Below, piece after piece: positions 25,363 to 35,006 of a stretch of 64,000 bases of DNA (positions within the stretch are counted from its first letter, which is position 1; each line of letters opens with the position of its first letter). Location: positions 496,001 through 560,000 of the forward strand of contig NZ_CUEE01000001.1 in NCBI RefSeq assembly GCF_001224225.1, read 5' to 3'. The notes under the pieces are model-generated. The model was not told where the DNA came from. It did not search any database and saw only the letters and a list, made by a program, of their open reading frames with translations. Source of the DNA: Staphylococcus borealis. GTDB taxonomy: Bacteria; Bacillota; Bacilli; Staphylococcales; Staphylococcaceae. The translations under genes were made by a program, and so were the position numbers.

Positions 25363-28179
25363 CTATTCAGTAACTTTACTTTCATCTACACGTTTAGAAA
25401 TTTTACGCATTACTGGATCTAACACTGGTTTGACTAAGATACCTAGAATAAAGAATCCTAATCCAAATAGTGCTAGGATAAGCATTTTTGTGATTAATAT
25501 TTCCGGTACAATGCCACCTACTGTTTCACGTAATGAATCTATCACATATGTGAACGGTAAATATGGTGAAATGGTTTGGAAGAATTTAGGTGCTGTAACG
25601 ACTGGGAAAGTACCCCCACCACCGGCAATTTGTAGTACTAATAAAATAATTGCGATTGCTTTACCTGGGTTACCAAGTAATGATACGCATGTATACACTA
25701 TTGTGTTAAAGACAATCGCACCACATAATGCAACTAAGATAAATAGTATCGGTGATTCAACTTGTGCTTTCAAAATCACTAAGTCCCCAATGGTTACAAT
25801 CAGTGTTTGAATGATTCCCATCATGATAAAGAATGCACCTTTACCTAAATAAATTTGACGTTTCGTCAATTCGTCTCTCAGTGATTCATGCTTATTATCT
25901 ACAGACAGTAAACTTACTAATAGCAAGGCACCTACCCATATAGATAATGAGGTATAGAATGGTGTCATACCTGAACCATAATCTTTAACTGGGAAGACAT
26001 CCACTTGTTTTTTATGAATTGGATTGGCGATCACATCTGCTTGTTTCTTCAAGTCATTCTTCAACGCATCAATGACTTTATCCACCGCATCGTCTTCGTC
26101 TAATTTCTTGAAGATTTTATTCGCTTTGTCTAAATCTTTTTCAATATCAGGCAAACGATTTTCAGAGAAATTCGCTAAGTTAGCTAATGCCTCTTTCGCA
26201 CGTGGTTGATTTTGATTTAATAAATCAACTGCATTGTCATACTTATTAAACAATGTCGGTAAATTCGCATTTACAGTTGCTGTCGCATTAGCAAGTTGTT
26301 GCTCTAACTCAGGTAAATCATTACGAACAAAGTCTGCTGCATTCGCTACATCCGCTTTTACAGTCGGGAAGTAGTTCTGTGCCGTTTGCATCGCATTAAT
26401 ATATGTTTGTTCTAAAGCCGGCAATTCGCTTTGAATATTAGCAATGCGATTTTGCCCATCCGCTACAATATCTTGACCCGCAATGATAACACGATTAATT
26501 GTATTTAATTTAGATTGAACGTCTGATAGCGTATTCTGACCTTTATTTAACTCTTGTGTAATTTGATTAGATACGACTAACAAACGATTGTTTAAGTCAT
26601 TTTTAATAAAGTCACGATAGTTACCTAACGCTTTATTTAAATCTGGTAATGAACGTAATACATTAACCGCTTCTGCTTTTCCTGAACTACCATTTTTCAA
26701 GGCATCAATCAGTTGATTCGTTGAACGCAATGTATCACTGATGCGATTATTTGCACTTTCTACTTGTTTAATTTGTGATGATAAATCGACATGTTCTCTT
26801 TTTTCTAATTCTTTTAATACGTCGATCAGTTGTTGGTTGTTTTTCGAGCTGTTTTCAAGACGTGTTTTTAAATTTCGTAACATCTCATTAAATTCAGTTG
26901 GTCGATTAGAACCGATGACGCCATAAGATATAGTTTTCAAGGCATTGATGTCTGACTGTGTCGCTTTCGCTTGAGTATCAGAATGACTAGAAAGTGTGAG
27001 TAACGCTTCTGCAAGCGCACTGTTCATCGACTTCACGTCTTTGTCTGACACAATTTGATTATCGTTGACTGTGTCTTGGCTACTATCCGTACTCAACTTC
27101 TGAACATCATAGTGCGGCAATCCCGATGTACTTTGTTGACGCAAGCTATTATTAGCTTGATTATTTACCTCTTGTGCACGATTGGCCGCTTCTTGGTAAT
27201 CGCCTACACGTTGTTGCGCAGCTGTAAGATATCCTTGTGCATCGTTCAGACGTGAATGTGCTAAATCAAGCCCTTCACTAGCAATATCTACACCTCTATT
27301 AATTTTAGGGAACTGTGCTGGTATATCATTAGAAGCTACATTCAGCAATTTCTCAATATTTGGCATATATTCATTAAGTGCTAAGATGAGTTTTGCTTTC
27401 TCATTCAATGATGGTATGGCTGCATTCACATCATTCAGTTTTTGTTGTGCATCTAAAACATCACCTTTATAATTACCTAGCGCACGGAATTGATTAGCAT
27501 ATTTATCAAGCTCATCTTGATGATCATTCAAATATTCAATACGATCTGCAATTTTATTAATTTCTGGTAATGAATTATGTGCTGCATAAACTGCATTTTT
27601 AATCTTATTAATTGTAGGCACTTCATCTTCCAGTTGAATACCTACTTTATTCGCTTCTTGTAGTAACGCTTTTGTTACTGTCTCATTGAATTGTTTGTTT
27701 GCTTCGTCGACAATGACCGTTGAACCTGTATCTGTCATTTTCGGTGCAACCGCATTAATTTTCTGATTAACTTTATATTCAATATCTGCTTTTTGCGGTT
27801 TCTTTCTCAATGTCCCAGTAATTTGATGTGAGAATTCTTTCGGTATGTATATGCCGGCATAGTATTTCCCCATTTTGATTTCATGGTCTGCCTTTTCCCG
27901 GCTAACGAATTGCCAATCAAATTTATCATTCTTCTTAAGATTATTCTCAAGCGTATTACCCACGTTAATGTTCTTACCGCGAACTTTGTCGCCTCGGTCC
28001 TCGTTCACAACAGCGACTTTGATATGACCTGTATGACTATATGGATCCCACATGGCCCATAAGTTAAACCACGCATAAAAAGATGGTAATATTGCCAGAC
28101 CAGCTAGTATGATCCAAACTGCTGGCGTCTTAGCCACACGTTTCAAGTCCGTTTTAAATAGTTTTAGTGCGTTTTTCAT
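25363..28179 (-). CDS. YhgE/Pip-domain membrane protein
   Basis: A 938-residue protein with one N-terminal membrane segment (about residues 20-42), a Pip/YhgE N-terminal domain (VNEDRGDKVRGKNINVG), a long extracellular helical region with many heptad-like repeats (about 190-720), and a C-terminal block of about five membrane segments resembling an ABC-2 permease. The family includes Pip, a phage-infection protein of lactococci, and EsaA of the type VII secretion system. The S. aureus homologue sits at the same place next to the same autolysin. Start taken as ATG 28179, behind AGGAG. The function in staphylococci is undefined; transport is likely. Confidence 0.88.
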   Translation of the reverse strand: MKNALKLFKTDLKRVAKTPAVWIILAGLAILPSFYAWFNLWAMWDPYSHTGHIKVAVVNEDRGDKVRGKNINVGNTLENNLKKNDKFDWQFVSREKADHEIKMGKYYAGIYIPKEFSHQITGTLRKKPQKADIEYKVNQKINAVAPKMTDTGSTVIVDEANKQFNETVTKALLQEANKVGIQLEDEVPTINKIKNAVYAAHNSLPEINKIADRIEYLNDHQDELDKYANQFRALGNYKGDVLDAQQKLNDVNAAIPSLNEKAKLILALNEYMPNIEKLLNVASNDIPAQFPKINRGVDIASEGLDLAHSRLNDAQGYLTAAQQRVGDYQEAANRAQEVNNQANNSLRQQSTSGLPHYDVQKLSTDSSQDTVNDNQIVSDKDVKSMNSALAEALLTLSSHSDTQAKATQSDINALKTISYGVIGSNRPTEFNEMLRNLKTRLENSSKNNQQLIDVLKELEKREHVDLSSQIKQVESANNRISDTLRSTNQLIDALKNGSSGKAEAVNVLRSLPDLNKALGNYRDFIKNDLNNRLLVVSNQITQELNKGQNTLSDVQSKLNTINRVIIAGQDIVADGQNRIANIQSELPALEQTYINAMQTAQNYFPTVKADVANAADFVRNDLPELEQQLANATATVNANLPTLFNKYDNAVDLLNQNQPRAKEALANLANFSENRLPDIEKDLDKANKIFKKLDEDDAVDKVIDALKNDLKKQADVIANPIHKKQVDVFPVKDYGSGMTPFYTSLSIWVGALLLVSLLSVDNKHESLRDELTKRQIYLGKGAFFIMMGIIQTLIVTIGDLVILKAQVESPILFILVALCGAIVFNTIVYTCVSLLGNPGKAIAIILLVLQIAGGGGTFPVVTAPKFFQTISPYLPFTYVIDSLRETVGGIVPEILITKMLILALFGLGFFILGILVKPVLDPVMRKISKRVDESKVTE

Positions 28180-28287
28180 TTTCACACTCCTAAAAATGAA
28201 ATATTAAGATTTTATCTCAAAATGATTTTAAGCATTGTTTTTTTCTTTATAGAGTTAGTATAATACTTTTATTGAGTAAAGTAGAAA

Positions 28288-28309
28288 TTAGTTGATAGTG
28301 GTCAACTAA
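28288..28309. promoter_or_regulatory. Inverted repeat between yhgE and the autolysin gene
   Basis: TTAGTTGA-TAGTGG-TCAACTAA is a perfect 8-bp inverted repeat in the 209-base divergent promoter region. Its size fits a TetR-type operator; YhgE relatives are often TetR-controlled, but no TetR gene adjoins it. Confidence 0.55.
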
Positions 28310-28388
28310 AAACCATAATAAGTATTATATCAAATTCTGATATATTCGCATACCACCATAATTTATTTGATAGGAGGCAAAACGCGTC

Positions 28389-30515
28389 ATGTCGAAGCAT
28401 AAATTTATCATCTATTTTTTAACTACAACGCTAGTATTACCAACATTTACAACTAGCATTGCCCATGCTGAAGACACACAAGCAAATGCTAAGACACAAG
28501 CATCCACTACATCAAAAGAAGCAACTTATGATACCGAAGATGTAGATGATAACCATACGAATGAAACGTCTGAATCAAATAGCAAACAATCAGATCGTCC
28601 CTCTTCAGAGACACCAACTAAAGAAGCGTCAAAGAAACATAATAATAAAGAACAAAATAAATCTACACATACGTCATCAGAAAAAAGGGATGAAGACAAC
28701 AAAAACATATCTCGTAGTCATCAAACGCGTGATGAAGACAAACAGGACACTTACCGTACACCCCTTTCTCCTATTTTTGACGAAGCACAATCTAGCGGCT
28801 TGTTTTCATCTAACTTTTTAAATCCTGATTTATATCAAAATGGATTTAGTTTAACCAATTTAATTGCATCACTATTCCATTTCGACAGTGATATTTCAGA
28901 TTATGAGCAACCCGCAAGTTCTAGTGAATCAACAGATGACGACCATATCACAGATGAACACGATGCCGACACAGCTCATCGTGACCATCAAGATGTGAAG
29001 CCAAACGATGAACAAACTAATCAAACAGACCATTCAACACAACAACAAGATGACACGGCGACGAACCAGCAATCAACAGCTAGTCAAAATAAAGATGATG
29101 CGAGCGTGAGCAAAGCATTAGATGCTATTGATGATTTCGTTTCTGATACCACAGATGATGACACAGATCATCAAGCAAGTCATGATGTAGATAACACTGA
29201 CCGTCAACATGAATCTACTACGGATGATGCAAGTACTCGTACTAATGATGACGCTAATCATGCCTCATCTTCTGATAGTAAGTCTTTAACTGAATCCGCT
29301 TTAGATTCTGTACTGGATCAATACAGTGAAGATGCTAAAAAGACGCATCACAATTTCGAATCATCTAAAAAAGATAACACATCAAACACGTCTAAAGATG
29401 AACAAGATAATGATGATACGACGACATCTAATAATCCACAATTACCAACTAAAGACGAACTTGAACATAAGACAGCACCCGCACAATCATTTGAAGATGA
29501 CTTTAAACAAAGCAACACACGTTCAACGAGTCTCTTCCAAACCTTACCTCAATTTAATGGTAATGAGGTAACTGACGGAGACATAGCAGTGGTTGAAAAT
29601 AAAGGTACACGTGACTTTATTAAATCTATTGCTAAAGATGCACATCAAATTGGTCAAAACAAAGATATTTATGCCTCAGTTATGATTGCACAGGCTATTC
29701 TTGAGTCGAGTTCAGGTAATAGTGCTATAGCACAAGCGCCAAATTATAATTTATTCGGAATTAAGGGAAGTTACAAAGGACAATCTGTTAACTTTAATAC
29801 TTTAGAAGCTGGCAGTGATCAAAGTATGTTTAGTATTAATGCCGGTTTCCGAAAATACCCAAATACGAAGGCATCATTGGAAGATTATGCTGATTTAATT
29901 AAACATGGTATTGATGGTAATGCCACAATCTATAAACCTACCTGGAAGAGTGAAGCTATAGATTATCGTGATGCAACACAACATTTGAGTCGTACATATG
30001 CTACGGATCCGAACTATGCTACTAAATTGAACAGTTTAATCAAGCACTATCACTTAACAGATTTTGATAAGAAAACAATGCCTGATTTAGATCAATATGC
30101 TAAACAAACATCGAGTGGCAAAGATACTTCAGGTCGTGGATTTAAATCATTCGAAGTGACGGATGCGTCTTCACCATATCCTCAAGGTCAATGTACTTGG
30201 TATGTATACGAACGTGTGCAACAATTTGGTAAGCAAGTCAGTGGTGACTGGGGCGATGCACATCATTGGGATAATCGCGCAGAACGTGATAACTATGATG
30301 TCAGTCAAACACCTTTAACTCATAGTGCCGTTGTCTTTGAGGCAGGACAAGCTGACGCCCATGACGTATATGGTCATGTTGCTTTCGTTGAAAAAGTAAA
30401 CAGTGATGGCTCAATCGTCATTTCAGAGTCTAACGTTAAAGGTTTAGGCATCGTGTCATATCGCACTATTGATGCAAACACAGCTGAAACCTTACATTAC
30501 ATTGAACCAAAATAA
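28389..30515 (+). CDS. Secreted autolysin: glucosaminidase plus CHAP domain
   Basis: A 708-residue secreted peptidoglycan hydrolase. Residues 1-27 are a signal peptide (AHA cleavage). Residues 30-390 are a low-complexity Asp/Ser/Thr/His/Gln-rich region. The glucosaminidase domain (about 395-560) has the catalytic glutamate in AQAILESSSG. The CHAP amidase/endopeptidase domain (about 590-708) has Cys in PQGQCTWYV and His in YGHVAFVEKV. It cuts both glycan and peptide parts of the wall. The S. aureus homologue next to yhgE is about 620 residues; the extra length here is in the acidic linker. AGGAGG precedes the ATG with rather long spacing. Confidence 0.92.
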   Translation: MSKHKFIIYFLTTTLVLPTFTTSIAHAEDTQANAKTQASTTSKEATYDTEDVDDNHTNETSESNSKQSDRPSSETPTKEASKKHNNKEQNKSTHTSSEKRDEDNKNISRSHQTRDEDKQDTYRTPLSPIFDEAQSSGLFSSNFLNPDLYQNGFSLTNLIASLFHFDSDISDYEQPASSSESTDDDHITDEHDADTAHRDHQDVKPNDEQTNQTDHSTQQQDDTATNQQSTASQNKDDASVSKALDAIDDFVSDTTDDDTDHQASHDVDNTDRQHESTTDDASTRTNDDANHASSSDSKSLTESALDSVLDQYSEDAKKTHHNFESSKKDNTSNTSKDEQDNDDTTTSNNPQLPTKDELEHKTAPAQSFEDDFKQSNTRSTSLFQTLPQFNGNEVTDGDIAVVENKGTRDFIKSIAKDAHQIGQNKDIYASVMIAQAILESSSGNSAIAQAPNYNLFGIKGSYKGQSVNFNTLEAGSDQSMFSINAGFRKYPNTKASLEDYADLIKHGIDGNATIYKPTWKSEAIDYRDATQHLSRTYATDPNYATKLNSLIKHYHLTDFDKKTMPDLDQYAKQTSSGKDTSGRGFKSFEVTDASSPYPQGQCTWYVYERVQQFGKQVSGDWGDAHHWDNRAERDNYDVSQTPLTHSAVVFEAGQADAHDVYGHVAFVEKVNSDGSIVISESNVKGLGIVSYRTIDANTAETLHYIEPK

Positions 30516-30539
30516 CGTTGCAATGGATGGAGTAATATT

Positions 30540-30765
30540 AAAGTAAAATAGGAAGAGGGACAGAATTCTTTTACAATTCGTTGTAACCCCAACTTGCTTA
30601 GCTTGTAAAATCACTTTCGTGATTTTTTGTGTTGGGGCCCCGCCCACCTCCGCAAGGATGACTAGAACTGAGAAAAGCTTAAATTAAGCGCCTTCTCGGT
30701 TCAGTCAGCTACTGCGAATTTGCAAAATAGCATCATCATATTATTTATGTCCCAGGCTCTTTTAT
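30540..30765. repeat. Composite STAR-like intergenic repeat (copy C)
   Basis: Starts GAGGGACAGAATTCTTTTA, continues with AACTTGCTTAGCTTGTAAAA and TTTGTGTTGGGGCCCCGCCC (STAR core), then CTAGAACTGAGAA...TCTCGGTTCAGTCAGCTACTGC, and ends TTTATGTCCCAGGCTC. It matches the module order of the copy at 7830-8150. Confidence 0.8.
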
Positions 30766-30774
30766 TTACAATAC

Positions 30775-31090
30775 TTATAAAGTAGCTCTTAGATAGATAT
30801 TCACTCGTTTAAGTTGTTTCGCTTTCCTGTGGGAAAGGCTCTAAAGTAGTTCTTTGATTTTAATCATTAGAACTACTTACTTAAGTGTGTAAACACTTAA
30901 GTTCCTCAACCCCAGCACACAACGTCATTCGTAGTTCATCTTTAGAATTTCTTACATAAGTGCGCTAGCACTTATGTTCATTAATAATAAACATAGGAGT
31001 CTACACAACTACACTTCGTCATCTATCTTAGAACTATTTACGCAAGTGTGTGAGCACTTATGTTCATTTATGTGGTTGTCTCACTATTAG
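30775..31090. repeat. Cluster of AAGTG-stem hairpin repeats
   Basis: Three similar hairpins recur with nearly equal spacing: CTTAAGTGTGTAAACACTTAAG (30881-30902), CATAAGTGCGCTAGCACTTATG (about 30956-30977) and a related one near 31034-31056. Each is preceded by TTAGAACTATTTAC-like or TTAGAATTTCTTAC-like sequence. The same unit in reverse orientation occurs at 52680-53235. No gene is present. Confidence 0.65.
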
Positions 31091-31103
31091 TCTTAAAGCA
31101 ACT

Positions 31104-31145
31104 AAAAGGTAATTTCTATGCTATTTCAATAGAAATTACCTTTTC
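31104..31145. terminator. Terminator of the PTS gene
   Basis: AAAAGGTAATTTCTA pairs perfectly with TAGAAATTACCTTTT around a 12-base loop, 30 bases past the minus-strand stop codon. Confidence 0.9.
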
Positions 31146-31175
31146 ACTTATCTAAATATTTATAAGATCAATGTT

Positions 31176-32714
31176 TTAAGATTGTTGCTCTAATACTTCT
31201 TCGACTTCATTTTTAATAGTTGTAACATGTGGCCCATAGACAATTTGAGCGCCATTACCACGAATTATGACTCCCTTAGCATCTGTAGCCATTAAGGTAT
31301 CTTTATTTAATAATGAGCCATCTTTTAAAGTTACTCTAAGTCTAGTAGCACAGCAGTCTACTTCTTCAATATTAGTAGCTCCACCTAAACCTTTAATAAT
31401 AGTATCAGCACGTTCAGTAACTTCAACACTTTCAACTTGTGCTTTATCTTCTCGTCCAGGGGTTTTGGAATTAAATTTAACAATTAAAAATCTAAAAATA
31501 ATGTAATATAAGCAGAACCAGACGATTCCGATTGGTATAACCCATAAGTAATTCGTTTTTGAATTACCTTGCAGTACACCGAATAGTATATAGTCTATGA
31601 ATCCTCCACTAAATGTTTGTCCCACAGTAATATTAAATATGTCTGCCATCATAAATGCTAAACCATCTAAAAAAGCATGAATTAAATATAACACGGGTGC
31701 AACAAATAAAAATGAAAATTCTAATGGTTCAGTTATACCTGTTAAGAAAGAAGTCAATGCTGCTGATAGCATTAACCCGCCAACAACCTTTTTATGTTCT
31801 GGTTTAGCAGTGTGATAGATAGCTAATGCTGCACCACATAGTCCAAACATCATTGTTATAAATCGACCAGACATATATCTAGATATACCAGAGAAATAAT
31901 GTGTGACGCTCGGATCGCCTAATTGAGCTAAAAAGATATTTTGTGTACCTCGTACCATATGTCCATTTACTTCTAATGAACCACCAAGTCCTGTTTGCCA
32001 AAATGGCAAGTAAAAAATATGGTGTAAACCGAATGGACCCAGTAAACGTAATATAAATCCAAAGAAGAAGGTTCCAATAGCTCCAGTCTTTTCAACTAAT
32101 CCACCTGCATTAAAGATCCAACTTTGTACTGTTGGCCAAACAAAGAACATTATTACCCCTAAGAAAATTGAACTAACCGCTGTAATAATTGGAACAAAAC
32201 GAGATCCACTAAAGAATCCTAAATAAGCAGGTAACTCTATTTTATTAAACTTGTTATGTAAATACGCTGTTAGAATTCCTGTTACGATACCGCCAAATAC
32301 GCCCGTTTCAATGGTTTGGATACCTAATACCATACTTTGACCTTTTTGAGCTAATTCAGTTGTTTTAGCTAAATCGTCTGTAATTTGTAACATTCCATTC
32401 ATAGTCGCGTTCATAATTAAAAAACCGATTAGTGCAGCTAAACCTGCTGTGCCTTTATCACTACGTGCTAATCCTATAGCTACACCAATAGCAAATATTA
32501 CTGGTAAGTTCTGAAAGACAATATTTCCGGCTGAAGACATAAGTGTAAAAATATTTTGCAATAGTGTAATATCTAAAAATGGATATGCTTTAACAGTATT
32601 AGGGTTGCTCAACGCTCCTCCAATTCCGAGCAATAGGCCTACTGCGGGTAAAATAGCAATTGGTAGCATAAACGATTTCCCAAATTGTTGTGCTTTCTCA
32701 AATAGCTTATTCAT
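31176..32714 (-). CDS. PTS glucose/maltose-type transporter, EIICB
   Basis: A 512-residue sugar phosphotransferase permease. The EIIC part (about residues 1-400) starts KSFMLPIAILPAVGLLLGIG and has the substrate motif GITEPLEFSFLFVAPVLY. The EIIB domain follows, with the phosphorylated cysteine in EVDCCATRLRV (about 454). No EIIA domain is fused, so it must borrow one, for example the glucose-type IIA. Overall it looks closest to MalX-like permeases of the glucose/GlcNAc/maltose branch; the actual sugar cannot be told. A cre site lies 41-54 bases upstream. It is monocistronic, with a perfect terminator. Confidence 0.88.
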   Translation of the reverse strand: MNKLFEKAQQFGKSFMLPIAILPAVGLLLGIGGALSNPNTVKAYPFLDITLLQNIFTLMSSAGNIVFQNLPVIFAIGVAIGLARSDKGTAGLAALIGFLIMNATMNGMLQITDDLAKTTELAQKGQSMVLGIQTIETGVFGGIVTGILTAYLHNKFNKIELPAYLGFFSGSRFVPIITAVSSIFLGVIMFFVWPTVQSWIFNAGGLVEKTGAIGTFFFGFILRLLGPFGLHHIFYLPFWQTGLGGSLEVNGHMVRGTQNIFLAQLGDPSVTHYFSGISRYMSGRFITMMFGLCGAALAIYHTAKPEHKKVVGGLMLSAALTSFLTGITEPLEFSFLFVAPVLYLIHAFLDGLAFMMADIFNITVGQTFSGGFIDYILFGVLQGNSKTNYLWVIPIGIVWFCLYYIIFRFLIVKFNSKTPGREDKAQVESVEVTERADTIIKGLGGATNIEEVDCCATRLRVTLKDGSLLNKDTLMATDAKGVIIRGNGAQIVYGPHVTTIKNEVEEVLEQQS

Positions 32715-32754
32715 TTAGATTATCTCCCTTAAAATATAATAACTTTAATTCGCA

Positions 32755-32768
32755 TGACAACGCTTTCT
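32755..32768. promoter_or_regulatory. cre site upstream of the PTS gene
   Basis: Read on the minus strand, AGAAAGCGTTGTCA differs from the CcpA consensus TGWAANCGNTNNCA only at its first base. Catabolite repression of this transporter is therefore likely. Confidence 0.6.
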
Positions 32769-32935
32769 TAAATAGAAATATAATACTAAAGAAAATTTTA
32801 ATCAATATTATAATTAAAAATGAAAAATTTTTTCATAATTATGTCCATACTTTATACAAATATTTAAATCTACAAGCAATATATTCTTTAAAGAATGTTT
32901 ATAAGACAGCTAATTAAAACTACCTAAAAAAACTA

Positions 32936-32959
32936 CCAACAAAGTTAAAACTTTGTTGG
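32936..32959. terminator. Terminator of the YfcC-type gene
   Basis: CCAACAAAGT pairs perfectly with ACTTTGTTGG around TAAA, with A-rich flanks that give U on the minus-strand transcript. Confidence 0.85.
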
Positions 32960-32985
32960 CAGTATCTATTTTCATAATTCATTTA

Positions 32986-34560
32986 TTAAGAGTAAATTAA
33001 TACTTGAGTGATTAGCATGCCACCACCGAAGATGAATACGAAGGCAACGACTGGCCATACGAATTTCAACCAATGAGAGTACTTCATGTCTAACATTTGT
33101 AATGTTGCCATAATCAATCCTGTTGGTGCTAAGAAGAGCATTGCATATTGACCAAATTGATATGCTGTAACAATTACAAATCTAGGAATTCCTACTGTAT
33201 CAGCAAGTGGTGCAAAGATTGGCATTGCGAGTACTGCTAATCCAGAAGATGATGGAATAATGAAACCTAGGAAGAAGAAGATAATCAACAATATTACAAT
33301 GAAGATTGGTCCACTTACACCCTGTACAAGTGATGAACTGAAGTTCAAGATTGTATCTGAGATTAAGCCATCATTCATAATCATATTGATACCACGTGCT
33401 AAGCCAATGATAAGTGATACCCCTACCAAGCTTGATGCCCCTTCAACAAATGCATCGACGACGACTTTCTCGCCGAGTCCATCTTTACCTAATGCAACCA
33501 TTAACATGATTACAATCGTAAATGCTAGGAACATTGAGGCCATGATTGGGAACCACCAACCTTGTGTCATAACGCCCCACACCATGATTGGGAATGGTAG
33601 AATGAATAAAATTAAAATGATTTTTTTGCGTAATGTAAATGGTTTTTCAGCACCATCATCGTTAATAACTGACCATTGTTTTTCGAATTTAGCTTTATCT
33701 TCATAAGTATATGATGCTTTTGGATCTTTTTTGATTTTTTTAGCGTACCAGTATAAATAACCTACTGTGAATATTGTAGCTACGATTAAGCCCGCGATTC
33801 TCCAGTATAAACCGTCAACGAATGTTGTACCCGCTGCATTTGATGCGATAACAACTGAGAATGGGTTAACAGTTGAGAATGTACTACCTACAGAACTCGC
33901 AAGGAAGATTGCCCCAACACATATGATTGAGTCATATCCCATTGCAATAAAGATTGGAACAAGTATTGGATAAAATGCTACCGCTTCTTCTTCAATACCA
34001 CAAAGCGTACCGCCTAATACCATTAATACAGATACCATGAATACAAGTAAGAATTCATGACCTTTTGTTTTTTTAGTCAGTGCTAAGAGTCCTGATTCGA
34101 ATGAACCACTCTTTTGTACAACACCAATCAGTCCACCTAATACGAGAATAAATACCATTACGTCTACGGCTTCAATCGTACCGTTGACCATACTTGATGT
34201 AATTTGGTCTGGTCCAGCAGGATTTTGATCTAATCGTTCATATGTTCCAGGAATTGAGATAGGTTTATTGATGGCACCTGATTTAAATTGGTCTACATCA
34301 ATTTTTACACCTAATTTATCTAATTGCTCTTGTGTTCCAGGGACTGTTTTTGATTTATTATGCGCATCAACAATTTTGAATTCTTGCGCACCGCCATCAT
34401 ATGATAACTTAGAATAAGCACCAGCTGGTATGATCCACGTTGCCATAACCGCAATTACAGTTAAAATAAATAAAATAGTAAATGCGCCGGGCATCTTAAG
34501 CGAGAATCGTTTTTTCCGTCCTTTGCTGGTGCTGTTAGTTACGTCATTAGTATGTGTCAT
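32986..34560 (-). CDS. YfcC-family carrier (DcuC-like / arginine-ornithine-antiporter-like)
   Basis: A 524-residue integral membrane protein with a large periplasmic-side loop after the first helix (about residues 45-130) and roughly twelve membrane segments. Conserved stretches such as GGTLCGIEEEAVAFYPILVP and FIIPSSSGLAVLAMPIFAPL are typical of the YfcC group in the DcuC-related superfamily, which are thought to carry dicarboxylates, amino acids or peptides. Start chosen at ATG 34560, behind AAGGGG; the longer frame begins with TTG inside the RBS. Two cre-like sites upstream suggest carbon-source control. The substrate is unknown. Confidence 0.82.
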   Translation of the reverse strand: MTHTNDVTNSTSKGRKKRFSLKMPGAFTILFILTVIAVMATWIIPAGAYSKLSYDGGAQEFKIVDAHNKSKTVPGTQEQLDKLGVKIDVDQFKSGAINKPISIPGTYERLDQNPAGPDQITSSMVNGTIEAVDVMVFILVLGGLIGVVQKSGSFESGLLALTKKTKGHEFLLVFMVSVLMVLGGTLCGIEEEAVAFYPILVPIFIAMGYDSIICVGAIFLASSVGSTFSTVNPFSVVIASNAAGTTFVDGLYWRIAGLIVATIFTVGYLYWYAKKIKKDPKASYTYEDKAKFEKQWSVINDDGAEKPFTLRKKIILILFILPFPIMVWGVMTQGWWFPIMASMFLAFTIVIMLMVALGKDGLGEKVVVDAFVEGASSLVGVSLIIGLARGINMIMNDGLISDTILNFSSSLVQGVSGPIFIVILLIIFFFLGFIIPSSSGLAVLAMPIFAPLADTVGIPRFVIVTAYQFGQYAMLFLAPTGLIMATLQMLDMKYSHWLKFVWPVVAFVFIFGGGMLITQVLIYS

Positions 34561-34591
34561 GCGTTTCAACCCCTTCAAGTATTTTCATCTA

Positions 34592-34605
34592 TGAAAATGC
34601 TTACA
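34592..34605. promoter_or_regulatory. cre-like site 1 upstream of the YfcC gene
   Basis: Minus-strand TGTAAGCATTTTCA differs from the cre consensus at one position (A for the central G). It lies 32 bases before the start codon. Confidence 0.5.
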
Positions 34606-34817
34606 CATTTAAAACTTATACTTTGTTGAAATATGTCAAATAAGTGACTTTGTGAAAAAGTTATCAATTTCTTTTTCCACTATTAGTGTATGTCTAATGC
34701 AATTTACAATCAATATGAATATATATAAAAATGTAAATATTTTAGATAAATTCATAATTATTTCACACAACTTTACCAATAATTCCTCGAAATTCGCTTG
34801 CTATTTTTGGTAAATTG

Positions 34818-34831
34818 TGCAAGCGCTTTCT
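34818..34831. promoter_or_regulatory. cre-like site 2 in the YfcC / surface-protein interval
   Basis: Minus-strand AGAAAGCGCTTGCA differs from the cre consensus only at base 1. It lies 258 bases before the YfcC-type start; the rest of 34606-34917 is AT-rich with no other feature seen. Confidence 0.5.
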
Positions 34832-34917
34832 TTTGCGATTCACCTTTTCATAATTGAAATGCGCAAGTCAGGGTCAACATTCCTCATAGCTCTATTAAAT
34901 TCGTTTATAATCATAAA

Positions 34918-34957
34918 AAAACTGAGAAAAGCTTGCTATAAGCACTTTCTCAGTTTA
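34918..34957 (-). terminator. Terminator of the LPXTG surface protein gene
   Basis: AAACTGAGAAAGTGCTT pairs with AAGCTTTTCTCAGTTT (a few mismatches) and is followed by TTTTTTT on the minus strand. The CTGAGAAAAGCTTG part is also a module of the composite intergenic repeats. Confidence 0.8.
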
Positions 34958-35006
34958 GTTTGTGCTACATTACGTGTGCAATGTAACTTACAATATAAGT
35001 TTATAT

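Noticed and set aside
28546-28821. 91-residue frame within the autolysin
   Set aside because: A +1 frame shadow of the low-complexity linker.
30881-31056. CRISPR array from the evenly spaced hairpins
   Set aside because: Repeats are imperfect palindromes differing from one another, spacing is irregular, and no cas genes are near.
32986-34560. Second arcD paralogue
   Set aside because: Size and motifs match the YfcC/DcuC-related group, with a long first loop, not the APC-type ArcD.
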